Source: Companilactobacillus keshanensis
Lineage (GTDB): Bacteria; Bacillota; Bacilli; Lactobacillales; Lactobacillaceae
Reading direction: 5' to 3'
Length of the DNA stretch: 64,000 nucleotides
NCBI RefSeq assembly: GCF_003946205.1
Contig: NZ_RHOS01000002.1
Location: 186,001-250,000, forward strand
Positions 24,747-32,825 of the stretch are shown here, piece by piece (position 1 is the first letter of the stretch; every line of letters begins with the position of its first letter). The notes under the pieces are model-generated. The model was not told the DNA's origin and searched no databases. It saw only the letters and a program-made list of their open reading frames with translations. The position numbers and the translations under genes were made by a program.

Positions 24747-25157
24747 ATGATAAAGCCAATTAATAAAGATACAACACTGCTTTCACAAAAATCAACACCA
24801 GTTACACCTCAAGATACTCAAGTTGTGACTGATTTAATAGATACACTGAAATCACATAAAACAGATTGTGTTGGCATGGCCGCAAATATAATCGGTATCA
24901 ATAAATGTGTTATCGCCCTACAACTCGGAGATTTAGTCATGCCCCTGATAAATCCTAATATCATCAGTAAATCAGAACCATACAATGTAGAAGAAGGTTG
25001 CCTGTCATTGACTGGAGAAAGATCAGCTAAAAGATTTATGAAAATAACAGTACGTTACTTAGATGAGTCATTTAAGCCTCGCAAGCAAGCTTTTGAAGGC
25101 TTTGCAGCTCAAATTATTCAGCATGAAATGGATCACTTGGAAGGAATATTGATTTAA
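24747..25157 (+). CDS. Peptide deformylase-like protein, divergent motif I
   Basis: A 136-residue member of the peptide deformylase family, which removes the formyl group from nascent proteins. Motif II (EEGCLSLTG) and motif III (QHEMDHLEG) are intact and supply the metal-binding Cys and two His plus the catalytic Glu. Motif I, normally GxGxAAxQ, here reads VGMAANIIG: the Gln that stabilises the intermediate is replaced. This short form is common as a second deformylase homologue in lactobacilli. It may be slow or have another substrate. Good GGAG before the ATG and its own terminator. Confidence 0.85.
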   Translation: MIKPINKDTTLLSQKSTPVTPQDTQVVTDLIDTLKSHKTDCVGMAANIIGINKCVIALQLGDLVMPLINPNIISKSEPYNVEEGCLSLTGERSAKRFMKITVRYLDESFKPRKQAFEGFAAQIIQHEMDHLEGILI

Positions 25158-25159
25158 AA

Positions 25160-25190
25160 AAGTCTTGGCAATTTTGCCAAGACTTTTTTA
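25160..25190 (+). terminator. Terminator of deformylase gene
   Basis: Perfect 13-bp stem AAAGTCTTGGCAA/TTGCCAAGACTTT, 2-base loop, six T. Directly after the stop codon. Confidence 0.9.
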
Positions 25191-25191
25191 C

Positions 25192-25231
25192 TCGCTTTTA
25201 CTCGCTCTTACTCACTTTTACTCGCTTTACC
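25192..25231. repeat. 10-bp tandem repeat (CTCGCTTTTA), first cluster
   Basis: Four consecutive 10-bp units: CTCGCTTTTA, CTCGCTCTTA, CTCACTTTTA, CTCGCTTTAC. One repeat per helical turn. It follows the deformylase terminator in non-coding DNA. Confidence 0.85.
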
Positions 25232-25290
25232 CTGAAGTAAAGCTTTATTACTGGAAAAATAGTGCATAAATCACAATAAATTTATATTTA

Positions 25291-25320
25291 CTCGCTTCTA
25301 CTTACTTTTACTCGCTTTTA
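25291..25320. repeat. 10-bp tandem repeat, second cluster
   Basis: Three further units in phase with each other (CTCGCTTCTA, CTTACTTTTA, CTCGCTTTTA), 59 bp after the first cluster. The remaining sequence to 25480 holds no gene that I can see. Confidence 0.85.
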
Positions 25321-25480
25321 CTATTATGTAATATTGATTTAAATCCGTTGGTGAGATATCTACACATTCAAACATTCGCCATTATGACATGGTCAACAAA
25401 TCTTTAAAATTATCATATTCTAATTTCAATATAGGACTCCAACTGTTTTATTTATTCCGTTTTAATTATATCAGCTAACC

Positions 25481-25906
25481 TTACTCAACTGGTTCCACAA
25501 TTCCATCAACAACACATTCAATTGCCTCAACTAATGGACTATCAGCCTGAATACCAGTATCCGCAAAACGTTTTTCCCACCAGTCGACACGAATTTGCTG
25601 AACCTTTTCAACAATCTTTTTCCCAGTATCAGTCAACTTCAAAATTTTAGTCTTACCAACTCCATCTGATTTGCTCAAATAATCAAGCTTTTGCATCTTA
25701 TTGATCTCTCTGGTTGCTAGACCTTTATCAACGACCAACAATCTGGCAACTTGATTTTGACTAACTTCTTTATAATCACCAATTGACAGCAAAATACATG
25801 CGGCCGTAGGGTTAAGTTTTAATTCATCAAATTGTTCTTTTGTATCTTTATAGTATTTTCTATGCAAGATCGATATGTCCTGGGCTAAGTATCCAATGTT
25901 TTTCAT
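25481..25906 (-). CDS. MarR-family regulator
   Basis: A 141-residue winged-helix regulator of the MarR family: helix-turn-helix SQNQVARLLVVDKGLATREINKMQKL and wing DGVGKTKILKLTDTGKKI. The ATG at 25906 has TTGGAGA upstream; the longer frame to 25951 would run through the shared promoter and operator. It is divergent from alsS-aldB, and a perfect inverted repeat overlaps the alsS promoter, so it probably represses acetoin/diacetyl formation. The effector is not evident. Confidence 0.9.
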   Translation of the reverse strand: MKNIGYLAQDISILHRKYYKDTKEQFDELKLNPTAACILLSIGDYKEVSQNQVARLLVVDKGLATREINKMQKLDYLSKSDGVGKTKILKLTDTGKKIVEKVQQIRVDWWEKRFADTGIQADSPLVEAIECVVDGIVEPVE

Positions 25907-25929
25907 TTTTAAAATTCTCCAAGTATTAT

Positions 25930-25961
25930 GTGTTGACAAATCAACACCCACGATTTATATT
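25930..25961 (+). promoter_or_regulatory. alsS promoter with overlapping MarR operator
   Basis: GTGTTGA-CAAA-TCAACAC (25930-25947) is a perfect 7-bp inverted repeat. The -35 box TTGACA (25933-25938) lies within it and a TATATT -10 box follows after 17 bp (25956-25961). A bound MarR dimer would block the promoter of alsS. Confidence 0.75.
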
Positions 25962-26009
25962 AACTACAATAACATCATGAACTCAGATACTCAAGGAGGA
26001 TACACATTA

Positions 26010-27686
26010 ATGTCAACTGAAAAAAACGGTGCTGAAGCTTTATTCAATTCAATGGTCAATCAAGGAGTTAAGTACGTCTTCGGACTTCCTGGTGCTAAAG
26101 TCGATAAACTTTTTGACTTATTAGAATATAGCGATAACCCTAAGGCCCCTAAACTTATCATTACACGTCATGAACAAAATGCCGCCTTTATCGCATCAGG
26201 TATTGGTCGTTTGACTGGTAAACCCGGAGTAGTTGCAACTACTTCAGGTCCTGGCGTTTCAAACTTAGCAACTGGTTTGATCACAGCTACTTCTGAAGGT
26301 GACCCTGTCGTTGCCCTAGGTGGTCAAGTGCCTCGTAATGATGTTGCCAGATTGACACATCAAAGTATTCCTAGTAAAGAGCTTTTAAATTCGGCTACAA
26401 AAGATAGTGTCGAAGTGCAAGATGCTAACAATATCTCTGAAACTTTTGCTAACGCATATCAAACCGCTATGGCTCCAAAATCCGGTGCAACTTTTATCTC
26501 CCTTCCAAAAGATGTCCTAGATGATACCGTTACTGATGATGAGATCAAGACACTTGCCCCTATTCAACAAGGTGGCGCGGACAACCAAACTATCGACCAA
26601 ATTATTGATAAGATCCAACATGCTAAATTACCAGTTATTTTGGCTGGTATGCGTTCATCAAGTGAAGAAGTAACTGAAGCCATCCACCATTTATTACATA
26701 AATTCTCAATTCCAGTTGTTGAAACTTTCCAAGGTGCCGGAGTTATCTCCAGAGATCTTGAAAAAAATTATTATGGCCGTGTTGGTTTATTCAGAAATCA
26801 AATCGGTGATGCAATGCTTAAAGAAAGTGATTTAGTTATTGCCATTGGTTATGATCCCGTTGAATATGAAGCTAGAATTTGGAATGTCGATCGTTCAGGT
26901 GAAATTATCAATTTAGATAGTATTGCCCCTGAAATTTCTAATGAATATCAACCTGATTTAGTTGTTCAAGCAGATATTGCTAAAACGATCAGAGATCTAG
27001 CGCATAATCTTCCTGAAAATATTGGTTTAAGTGACGACTTAAAAGAACATTTGCATAACATGCAAGTAAATTTTGTTTCTCAAGATAAAGTTCCTGAAGA
27101 AAAATCTGGTAAGGGACTACATCCACTTGAAATCATCAACGCTCTACAAAATCAAGTTAACGATGATACAACCGTTACAGTTGATGTCGGTAGTCACTAT
27201 ATCTGGATGGCCAGACATTTCAGAAGTTATAAGCCAAGACATCTACTATTCAGTAATGGTATGCAAACACTTGGAGTTGCATTACCTTGGGCCATTGCTG
27301 CTGCTTTGGAACGTCCAGAACAACCAATCGTCTCCGTTGCTGGAGATGGTGGATTCTTATTCTCAGGACAGGAACTAGAAACTGCTGTCCGCCTAAACCT
27401 TAATATTGTTCAATTAGTTTGGAATGATGGTTACTATGACATGGTCAAATTCCAAGAAGTTGCTAAATATGGACGTTATTCAGGTGTTACCTTAGGTAAT
27501 GTTGACTTTGCTAAATATGCCGAAAGTTTTGGAGCTACTGGTATGCACGCCGAAACAGCAGATGAACTAAAAGATAGCCTAAAAAAAGCATTTAAAACCT
27601 CTGGTCCAGTTATAATTGATATCCCTGTTGACTACAGTGACAATATCAAACTTGTTTCAACATTACTCGAAGACGTTTTGAACTAA
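26010..27686 (+). CDS. alsS: Acetolactate synthase, catabolic (AlsS type)
   Basis: Thiamine-diphosphate enzyme that condenses two pyruvates to alpha-acetolactate; 558 residues. The catalytic Glu is in RHEQNAAFIASGIGRLTGKPG, and the ThDP motif is GDGGFLFSGQELETAVRLNLNIVQLVWND. High similarity of pattern to AlsS and no regulatory small-subunit gene nearby indicate the catabolic, FAD-independent type. The start at 26010 follows AAGGAGGATAC; an in-frame extension to 25875 would cover the promoter. It precedes aldB by 16 bp and forms the pyruvate-to-acetoin branch. Confidence 0.96.
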   Translation: MSTEKNGAEALFNSMVNQGVKYVFGLPGAKVDKLFDLLEYSDNPKAPKLIITRHEQNAAFIASGIGRLTGKPGVVATTSGPGVSNLATGLITATSEGDPVVALGGQVPRNDVARLTHQSIPSKELLNSATKDSVEVQDANNISETFANAYQTAMAPKSGATFISLPKDVLDDTVTDDEIKTLAPIQQGGADNQTIDQIIDKIQHAKLPVILAGMRSSSEEVTEAIHHLLHKFSIPVVETFQGAGVISRDLEKNYYGRVGLFRNQIGDAMLKESDLVIAIGYDPVEYEARIWNVDRSGEIINLDSIAPEISNEYQPDLVVQADIAKTIRDLAHNLPENIGLSDDLKEHLHNMQVNFVSQDKVPEEKSGKGLHPLEIINALQNQVNDDTTVTVDVGSHYIWMARHFRSYKPRHLLFSNGMQTLGVALPWAIAAALERPEQPIVSVAGDGGFLFSGQELETAVRLNLNIVQLVWNDGYYDMVKFQEVAKYGRYSGVTLGNVDFAKYAESFGATGMHAETADELKDSLKKAFKTSGPVIIDIPVDYSDNIKLVSTLLEDVLN

Positions 27687-27702
27687 TAGGAAGGAATTTA
27701 TT

Positions 27703-28416
27703 ATGTCAAACACAAATATTCTTTATCAACATGGTACTTTAGCATTGTTAGTCCCTGGTCTGCTTGATGGAACTTTGACTATGAATGAGCTATTGCAACA
27801 TGGTGATACCGGTATTGGAACCGGTGAAGGTCTAGATGGTGAATTGATTATTCTAAATGGCACACCGTATCAACTTGATGGTGATGGTAAGATCAATATC
27901 CTTAATGACGAATTTACCATGCCATTTGCTAACAGTCACTTTGCCGACTACGCCGAAATGATGGAGGTTGAAGATATCAACCGTGACGATCTACAATCAC
28001 AAATAAAAGAAGCTGCCAATAGTACTAATACTTTCTTCTCCATTAAAATCACAGGTACTTTTAAAAATATAACTACCCGTGCAGTTAGAAAATCATCTGC
28101 TCCTTATGACTCACTTTCAAAAACGGCCGAGAAACAAAATACATTCAGTAAGGATTCTGTAACTGGTACATTGATCAGTTACCACTCACCTAGTCTGTTT
28201 GACGGAGCTGCAGTTGGTGGATTTCACAGCCACTTCTTATCTGATGACCGTAGTTTTGGTGGACATATCCTAAGTTTTGATTCAGTTACAGGTTCCGTTT
28301 CATTCCAACAATTTGATACGTTGGAACAGCACTTACCAACTGCTAATAAAGAGTATATGAATCATGATTTTTCAAAGGACAATATTATCGACGACGTACA
28401 TAACGCTGAAGGATAA
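27703..28416 (+). CDS. aldB: Alpha-acetolactate decarboxylase
   Basis: Zinc enzyme converting acetolactate to acetoin, 237 residues. The metal-binding region is VGGFHSHFLSDDRSFGGH, with three His, and the acidic residue follows from the N-terminal HGDTGIGTGEGLDGE segment that is typical of the family. AAGGAA precedes the ATG. Second gene of the alsS operon; together they dispose of excess pyruvate and consume acid. Confidence 0.96.
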   Translation: MSNTNILYQHGTLALLVPGLLDGTLTMNELLQHGDTGIGTGEGLDGELIILNGTPYQLDGDGKINILNDEFTMPFANSHFADYAEMMEVEDINRDDLQSQIKEAANSTNTFFSIKITGTFKNITTRAVRKSSAPYDSLSKTAEKQNTFSKDSVTGTLISYHSPSLFDGAAVGGFHSHFLSDDRSFGGHILSFDSVTGSVSFQQFDTLEQHLPTANKEYMNHDFSKDNIIDDVHNAEG

Positions 28417-28453
28417 TTCTATAAAAAGTTAACTATGGATCTTAAATAAAATT

Positions 28454-28497
28454 AATGGGATGCTCAACTGAAAAATCAGTTGAGCATCCCATTTTTA
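28454..28497. terminator. Bidirectional terminator between aldB and glutathione peroxidase
   Basis: Perfect 18-bp stem (28454-28471 with 28476-28493) and AAAA loop, T-rich after it and A-rich before it. It separates convergent genes. Confidence 0.9.
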
Positions 28498-28500
28498 ATT

Positions 28501-28971
28501 CTATTTATTCAAAGCTTTAATAATATCAGGTTCGACTTTATCAGGTTTAGTAACAGGTGCATAACGTTTTATCATTTGACCATCACGCCCCAATAGAAAC
28601 TTAGTGAAATTCCATTTGATCCGACCATTACCTGCAGTTTCCTTTAAATAAGTGAATAATGGATCCTCACCTTCGCCATTAACTTTAACTTGTTTGGTCA
28701 TAGGGAAAGTCACACCGTAGTGCATTTGACAGTATTCATTCGTTTCTTCATCAGAACCCAATTCCTGATGAAATTGGTTAGAGGGAAGACCCAGAACTTC
28801 TAATCCCTGTTCGTGATACTTATTATATAGCTCTTCAATGCCCTCAAGCTGTGGAGCTAAACCACATTTACTAGCAGTATTGACGATTAAAACCACCTTA
28901 TCTTTGTAGTTGTTAAAATCGATCTTGTCGCCATTCATCTCTATTTCTGAAAAATCATAAATAGTTGCCAT
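28501..28971 (-). CDS. gpo: Glutathione peroxidase-like thiol peroxidase
   Basis: A 156-residue peroxidase. It has the catalytic Cys in NTASKCGLAPQLEGIEELY, the conserved Gln in GLPSNQFHQE, and Trp/Asn in KWNFTKFLLGRDG, i.e. the full Cys-Gln-Trp-Asn set. With Cys instead of Sec it probably uses thioredoxin or thiols to reduce peroxides. AAGGAA lies before the ATG at 28971; an extended frame to 28989 adds six residues without a better site. Monocistronic. Confidence 0.93.
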   Translation of the reverse strand: MATIYDFSEIEMNGDKIDFNNYKDKVVLIVNTASKCGLAPQLEGIEELYNKYHEQGLEVLGLPSNQFHQELGSDEETNEYCQMHYGVTFPMTKQVKVNGEGEDPLFTYLKETAGNGRIKWNFTKFLLGRDGQMIKRYAPVTKPDKVEPDIIKALNK

Positions 28972-28989
28972 TAGAATCATTCCTTCCAT

Positions 28990-29077
28990 ATTAATGTCAT
29001 TATACGTTTAATATACAAAAGTTATAATTATTTTGAATTTTTTTATTTGCAATCTTTTTGCTGAGTAGAGGGGGACC
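28990..29077. other. Upstream region of glutathione peroxidase
   Basis: AT-rich promoter region on the minus side, passing at about 29060 into a GC-rich island with G and C runs (GGGGG at 29070-29074 can pair with CCCCC at 29311-29315). Nothing coding is seen here. Confidence 0.4.
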
Positions 29078-29136
29078 GCTGAAGGTTTCTAGTAACTCCA
29101 CTTGCACAACTGGTTCCATTACTAAAAACCTTCAGC
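29078..29136. repeat. Long hairpin, 11-bp perfect base stem
   Basis: GCTGAAGGTTT (29078-29088) pairs exactly with 29126-29136, continued by AGTAA/TTACT. It is not followed by a convincing T run on either strand, so a terminator role is doubtful. It stands next to the structured element at 29204 and is probably part of the same non-coding island. Confidence 0.6.
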
Positions 29137-29203
29137 TAATATGTATTATATATAAATTGAATCACACAAAAATATAGCATTTTTCACACCATAAAACCTC
29201 AAG

Positions 29204-29303
29204 CCGGAGGCGATGAGATTTGCGGCAGCAAAGCTCATAATCGAGACGAGAGTCCTTGGCTCTCGTCGGTCCCACAGCAGACCGTAATTTTCATTGCTTC
29301 TGG
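29204..29303 (+). ncRNA. Structured intergenic element, type A, second copy
   Basis: A 13-bp closing stem (29204-29216 with 29291-29303) has ten Watson-Crick pairs and three G-U pairs if read on the plus strand; on the minus strand these would be A-C mismatches. Inside are TTTGC/GCAAA, GACGAGAG/CTCTCGTC and CGGTC/GACCG hairpins. The right half (CGAG, ACGAGA, GGCTC, CGGTCC, AGCAG in order) matches the element at 18958-19133. The next plus-strand gene is the FPQTG adhesin at 29479, so it could lie in its 5' untranslated region or be a separate small RNA. Confidence 0.55.
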
Positions 29304-29428
29304 TGACCCTCCCCCGAAACTAATCAATTTTGATAAATTTTCTTTCAAACTTTGGATAATTTAAATAAATATTTTTATGTTATTATTTAATTATGAAAAT
29401 GCTGTAGACCGCAGTATTAACCAGTTTC

Positions 29429-29438
29429 TGTTTAAACA
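29429..29438. promoter_or_regulatory. TGTTTAAACA palindrome before FPQTG adhesin
   Basis: Exact copy of the 10-bp palindrome found in the two PTS promoters, 41 bp upstream of the adhesin start codon at 29479. A site at this position could block transcription or, if upstream of the promoter, act positively. Confidence 0.45.
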
Positions 29439-29478
29439 AAGCTAATGCCCGGCCTAAGTGCGAGAGGGAGAATCATCT

Positions 29479-32400
29479 ATGAAACAATACAGGGAACTTC
29501 ATATAGAGATCAATAAAAATACAAAACCTTTTAAAACAGATAAATTATGGCTAGCTGTACCAATAGTTACTGCATCTATTGTTGCCGGATTAGCTATTAC
29601 AACACCGGTTAATGCCGCAGCTACCGATCCTAATTCTGCTGAACCTGAAGCATCTGAACCTGATACAAATAATCAAACTGTTGACGACCCTTCAATGAAT
29701 GCAAATACATCAAATAATACTGACGAAAGCAAAGATGATACTCCAACGACACCAGAAAGCAATGACCAAAATCAAGTAAACTCAAACACAGTCACGTTAC
29801 AACCTACGAATATTCATGTAAATAATAATCAAAACGATCCTATAAGTTATGCTTCTGCTGCTGCTCCAACAAATAATAGTGTCGATTCTGATACGACTCA
29901 AAATACGACAAATACTCCAGAATCATATACTCAAGATCAAACTACACAAACACCCACTGCTAAACCGATTGATTCCATTCCTTCGTTAAGTAATTTTTAT
30001 GTAAATGTTAATTCCCAAAATAAATATGTACCTTATGGGGTTAACGGTTATGCTTCTGTTTTACCATACAGTTCGGAACATTGGATGGACAGTAGCAATA
30101 ACAACCCTAATCAAGAACTATACGGTTTTTATATTGTTCTACCTACTGGTATAACGTCAACAGTTACTGATATGCAGGCTGGCGCTGATCAATATGTAAA
30201 GGACCTTACTGCTCGTGGATACATTCAAATAAATAGCCTGACCGCATTTCAATTAAATAACACATCGACGGAAAAAGGTAACAGAGAAGTATTTTACTTT
30301 AGACCAGATGATAACGCTCATCTACTTGGTACAGTCGACCCCCAAAAGGGATTTATCAATCAAACTAAAATGAGTGTGAAAATTCATACTCCAACAGCAG
30401 ATTCTGGCATAACTGGGGTTAATATCAATGCCATGGAAGATGACGGAACAACTATCTTTCCATCTGGATCTATTCCTTACAATGATGTTTTGTATGCTGG
30501 AATTGGTGATAGTACATACAACATCGGTAATGGATATACAACCGTTTCCTCCAGTTATTTTGGTAGCGATTGGCTTGATAAAAATGTCGCAGGGATCTCC
30601 GTTTATAATGGTGCTACTCATCTTGACTATATCAACCTAAATGTTAACGACCTATATACTGTTTTCACTACAAGTACTGCAGGTAATAAAGCAACTATCA
30701 TTTATCCAAATAGTAGTTCACCTCTTAAGACTGGCTCTGCAGGATCATCATATAATCTCGAAGACCAGGTCAATGATGACATAAATGCAAGTACAAACCT
30801 AAAAAGTTATAAAATCAATTATTGGTTACCATCCCTAAAATACATGGGTACTGATACGACGGTCACACCAAATTCAACAAGCCTAGCTTGGCCAGGTAAC
30901 GTTTATTTAGAACCCACATCTTTAGTATTATCTAGTAACGCCGCCGTAAATGGAAAAACCTACGTTTTTTGGTTGGACCCTATTAAAACTAAATTAGTTC
31001 CCAATAATTCAACAATTGAGGTCAACACTGATACGGCTTTTGACCCCGATAATAATGTAGCAATAACAACACCAGGTGGAGATAGCATAAAAATTGCTGA
31101 TATGACTGGAGATAGTACTAAACTGACCGCTCCTGGAACTTATACCTATACGGATTCTGAAAACAATATTTTAACGATTACGTCGCAATTAGACCCAACA
31201 AAAGTTGGAAACTATAATGTCAAATATGCATATACCGATGCACAAGGAAATACCTATTTTTCAAATGGTACCACTGGAAAGACTTCTTCCTTAAATACAA
31301 TCGTCCATGTAACAGACGCGAAAATAGTTGGTACTGATACAACTTTAAACAAAGATACACCTTGGAACGCTTCAGACGGTGTCTCTGTAAATAATGTAAA
31401 TGGTAACCCACTGAGCTCACAAGATATCCAAACGGCATTCAATAATACTGGCACCAGCAATGTTATTACTACAAAAATAACAAAAAATAATCCCGACGGA
31501 ACTAGCAGTGACGAAACTAGTATTGATACCTCGACACCCGGAAACTATACCGTAATTTACAGTTATACTGACGCCAACGGCGGTACTGTACAGTCAGATC
31601 CTGTTACTGTAATTGTTGATAACAGCCAAATTGCTGCTACAAATGAGTCTATCTATCAAAACGGCGACTTAGCAACCGCTGTAACAACTTTAAAAGATAG
31701 TAATGGTGACAATGTTGATCCTGACGCTGCTCTAAAATCAGGAACATTGACAGTAGTTGACCAGAATAATGATCCAATTGATACGACCGTACCCGGAACA
31801 TACACTGTAACTTTTAAATATACCGATCCAGATTCTAAACAAGTCGTCTCTTCAGATCCAGTAACTATTACTATTAAAAGTGATAAAAGTATCCTAACAG
31901 CTGCTCCTAAAACTATTAACACAGGATCAACATGGGACCCTTCACAAAATATAACTGAATTCAATGATTCAGATGGCAACCCAGTCATTGCTTCAGAGGC
32001 ACTAAATAAAACTTTGACTACTACGATTACTGATAGTACTGGTGATCAAGTCGATGTAAGTACAATGAATACTCCAAAAGCCGGTAAATATGTGATCACC
32101 TATAAATATACTGATGCTGCTGGAAAGACATTGACCGCAACATCGATATTAACAGTCCAGACTCCTACTACTGGATCCAATTCCGGTTCTACCGGTTCAG
32201 ATACAAACACTGATCCTGATAATAATTCTGGCTCAAACGGTTCTGGTACAGACACAGATAATAATTCAGGATCAAATGGTTCTGGTACAAATACCGATCC
32301 AAACAATGGATCAGGTACAACAACAGATCCTGACTCTGGTGGAAATAACTCAAATGCAAATTCTGGTTCCGTTAATAATCAAACGACAACTGGTCAAAAT

Positions 32401-32661
32401 AATATCGATACAAATGTTGTCAATAATTCATCTAAGGCAACTAACGCTACAACTCAAGGATCTGTTACTGAAACTGGAATCAATTCAACAAATACTACTA
32501 ATACAGTCAAATCCAATTCTACTTCAATAGCTGATCCTAATTCTGATAAGGCTAGTCAATTCCCACAAACTGGTAATCAGTCAGCCTTTTGGGCTAGTGG
32601 TTTAGGGATGTTATTACTTGCTATTGGTGGCGCGTTTGGAATTAGACGTAAAAAAGACTAG
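29479..32661 (+). CDS. Sortase-anchored adhesin with Ig-like repeats (FPQTG)
   Basis: A surface protein of 1060 residues. Signal peptide at residues about 1-45 (basic start, then LAVPIVTASIVAGLAI and a TPVNAA cleavage site); an S/T/N/D-rich low-complexity region follows to about 150; a folded N-terminal adhesin module to about 500; then at least four Ig-like repeats of about 90 residues with the pattern NxxTPWNAS...TPGxYTVxYxYTDxxG. A Gly/Ser/Asp-rich wall-spanning region precedes the sorting signal SQFPQTGNQ, a hydrophobic stretch and RRKKD. FPQTG replaces canonical LPxTG. A homologous sorting signal is at 35790-35885. Start at 29479 has GGGAG upstream. Ligand unknown. Confidence 0.92.
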   Translation: MKQYRELHIEINKNTKPFKTDKLWLAVPIVTASIVAGLAITTPVNAAATDPNSAEPEASEPDTNNQTVDDPSMNANTSNNTDESKDDTPTTPESNDQNQVNSNTVTLQPTNIHVNNNQNDPISYASAAAPTNNSVDSDTTQNTTNTPESYTQDQTTQTPTAKPIDSIPSLSNFYVNVNSQNKYVPYGVNGYASVLPYSSEHWMDSSNNNPNQELYGFYIVLPTGITSTVTDMQAGADQYVKDLTARGYIQINSLTAFQLNNTSTEKGNREVFYFRPDDNAHLLGTVDPQKGFINQTKMSVKIHTPTADSGITGVNINAMEDDGTTIFPSGSIPYNDVLYAGIGDSTYNIGNGYTTVSSSYFGSDWLDKNVAGISVYNGATHLDYINLNVNDLYTVFTTSTAGNKATIIYPNSSSPLKTGSAGSSYNLEDQVNDDINASTNLKSYKINYWLPSLKYMGTDTTVTPNSTSLAWPGNVYLEPTSLVLSSNAAVNGKTYVFWLDPIKTKLVPNNSTIEVNTDTAFDPDNNVAITTPGGDSIKIADMTGDSTKLTAPGTYTYTDSENNILTITSQLDPTKVGNYNVKYAYTDAQGNTYFSNGTTGKTSSLNTIVHVTDAKIVGTDTTLNKDTPWNASDGVSVNNVNGNPLSSQDIQTAFNNTGTSNVITTKITKNNPDGTSSDETSIDTSTPGNYTVIYSYTDANGGTVQSDPVTVIVDNSQIAATNESIYQNGDLATAVTTLKDSNGDNVDPDAALKSGTLTVVDQNNDPIDTTVPGTYTVTFKYTDPDSKQVVSSDPVTITIKSDKSILTAAPKTINTGSTWDPSQNITEFNDSDGNPVIASEALNKTLTTTITDSTGDQVDVSTMNTPKAGKYVITYKYTDAAGKTLTATSILTVQTPTTGSNSGSTGSDTNTDPDNNSGSNGSGTDTDNNSGSNGSGTNTDPNNGSGTTTDPDSGGNNSNANSGSVNNQTTTGQNNIDTNVVNNSSKATNATTQGSVTETGINSTNTTNTVKSNSTSIADPNSDKASQFPQTGNQSAFWASGLGMLLLAIGGAFGIRRKKD

Positions 32662-32702
32662 TTTTTGGTTAGATGTTATTGAATATATATGCTATATAAA
32701 AT

Positions 32703-32736
32703 AATACTTTCATGAATTTTATGAAGGTATTTTTAT
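32703..32736 (+). terminator. Terminator of adhesin gene
   Basis: AATACTTTCAT/ATGAAGGTATT stem (one G-U pair), 7-base loop, T run. Confidence 0.75.
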
Positions 32737-32825
32737 TTTGAGTAAAAAAATAGCCGTATCCTGAAAAAACAGAATACAGCTATAAATATTTATTTGTGTA
32801 CTTAAATCAAAGCCGTAGGCTTTTT

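Noticed and set aside
25192-25320. CRISPR array
   Set aside because: Repeat units are 10 bp without unique spacers and no cas genes are present.
25875-26009. N-terminal extension of alsS
   Set aside because: It covers the MarR start, the operator and the promoter; a strong AAGGAGGA site lies before the ATG at 26010.
29060-29320. T-box leader or SRP RNA
   Set aside because: GGGGGACCGC and GGTCC.CAGCAG look superficially like T-box or SRP motifs, but the T-box AGGGTGG core, the SRP GGAA tetraloop and any aminoacyl-tRNA synthetase gene are absent.
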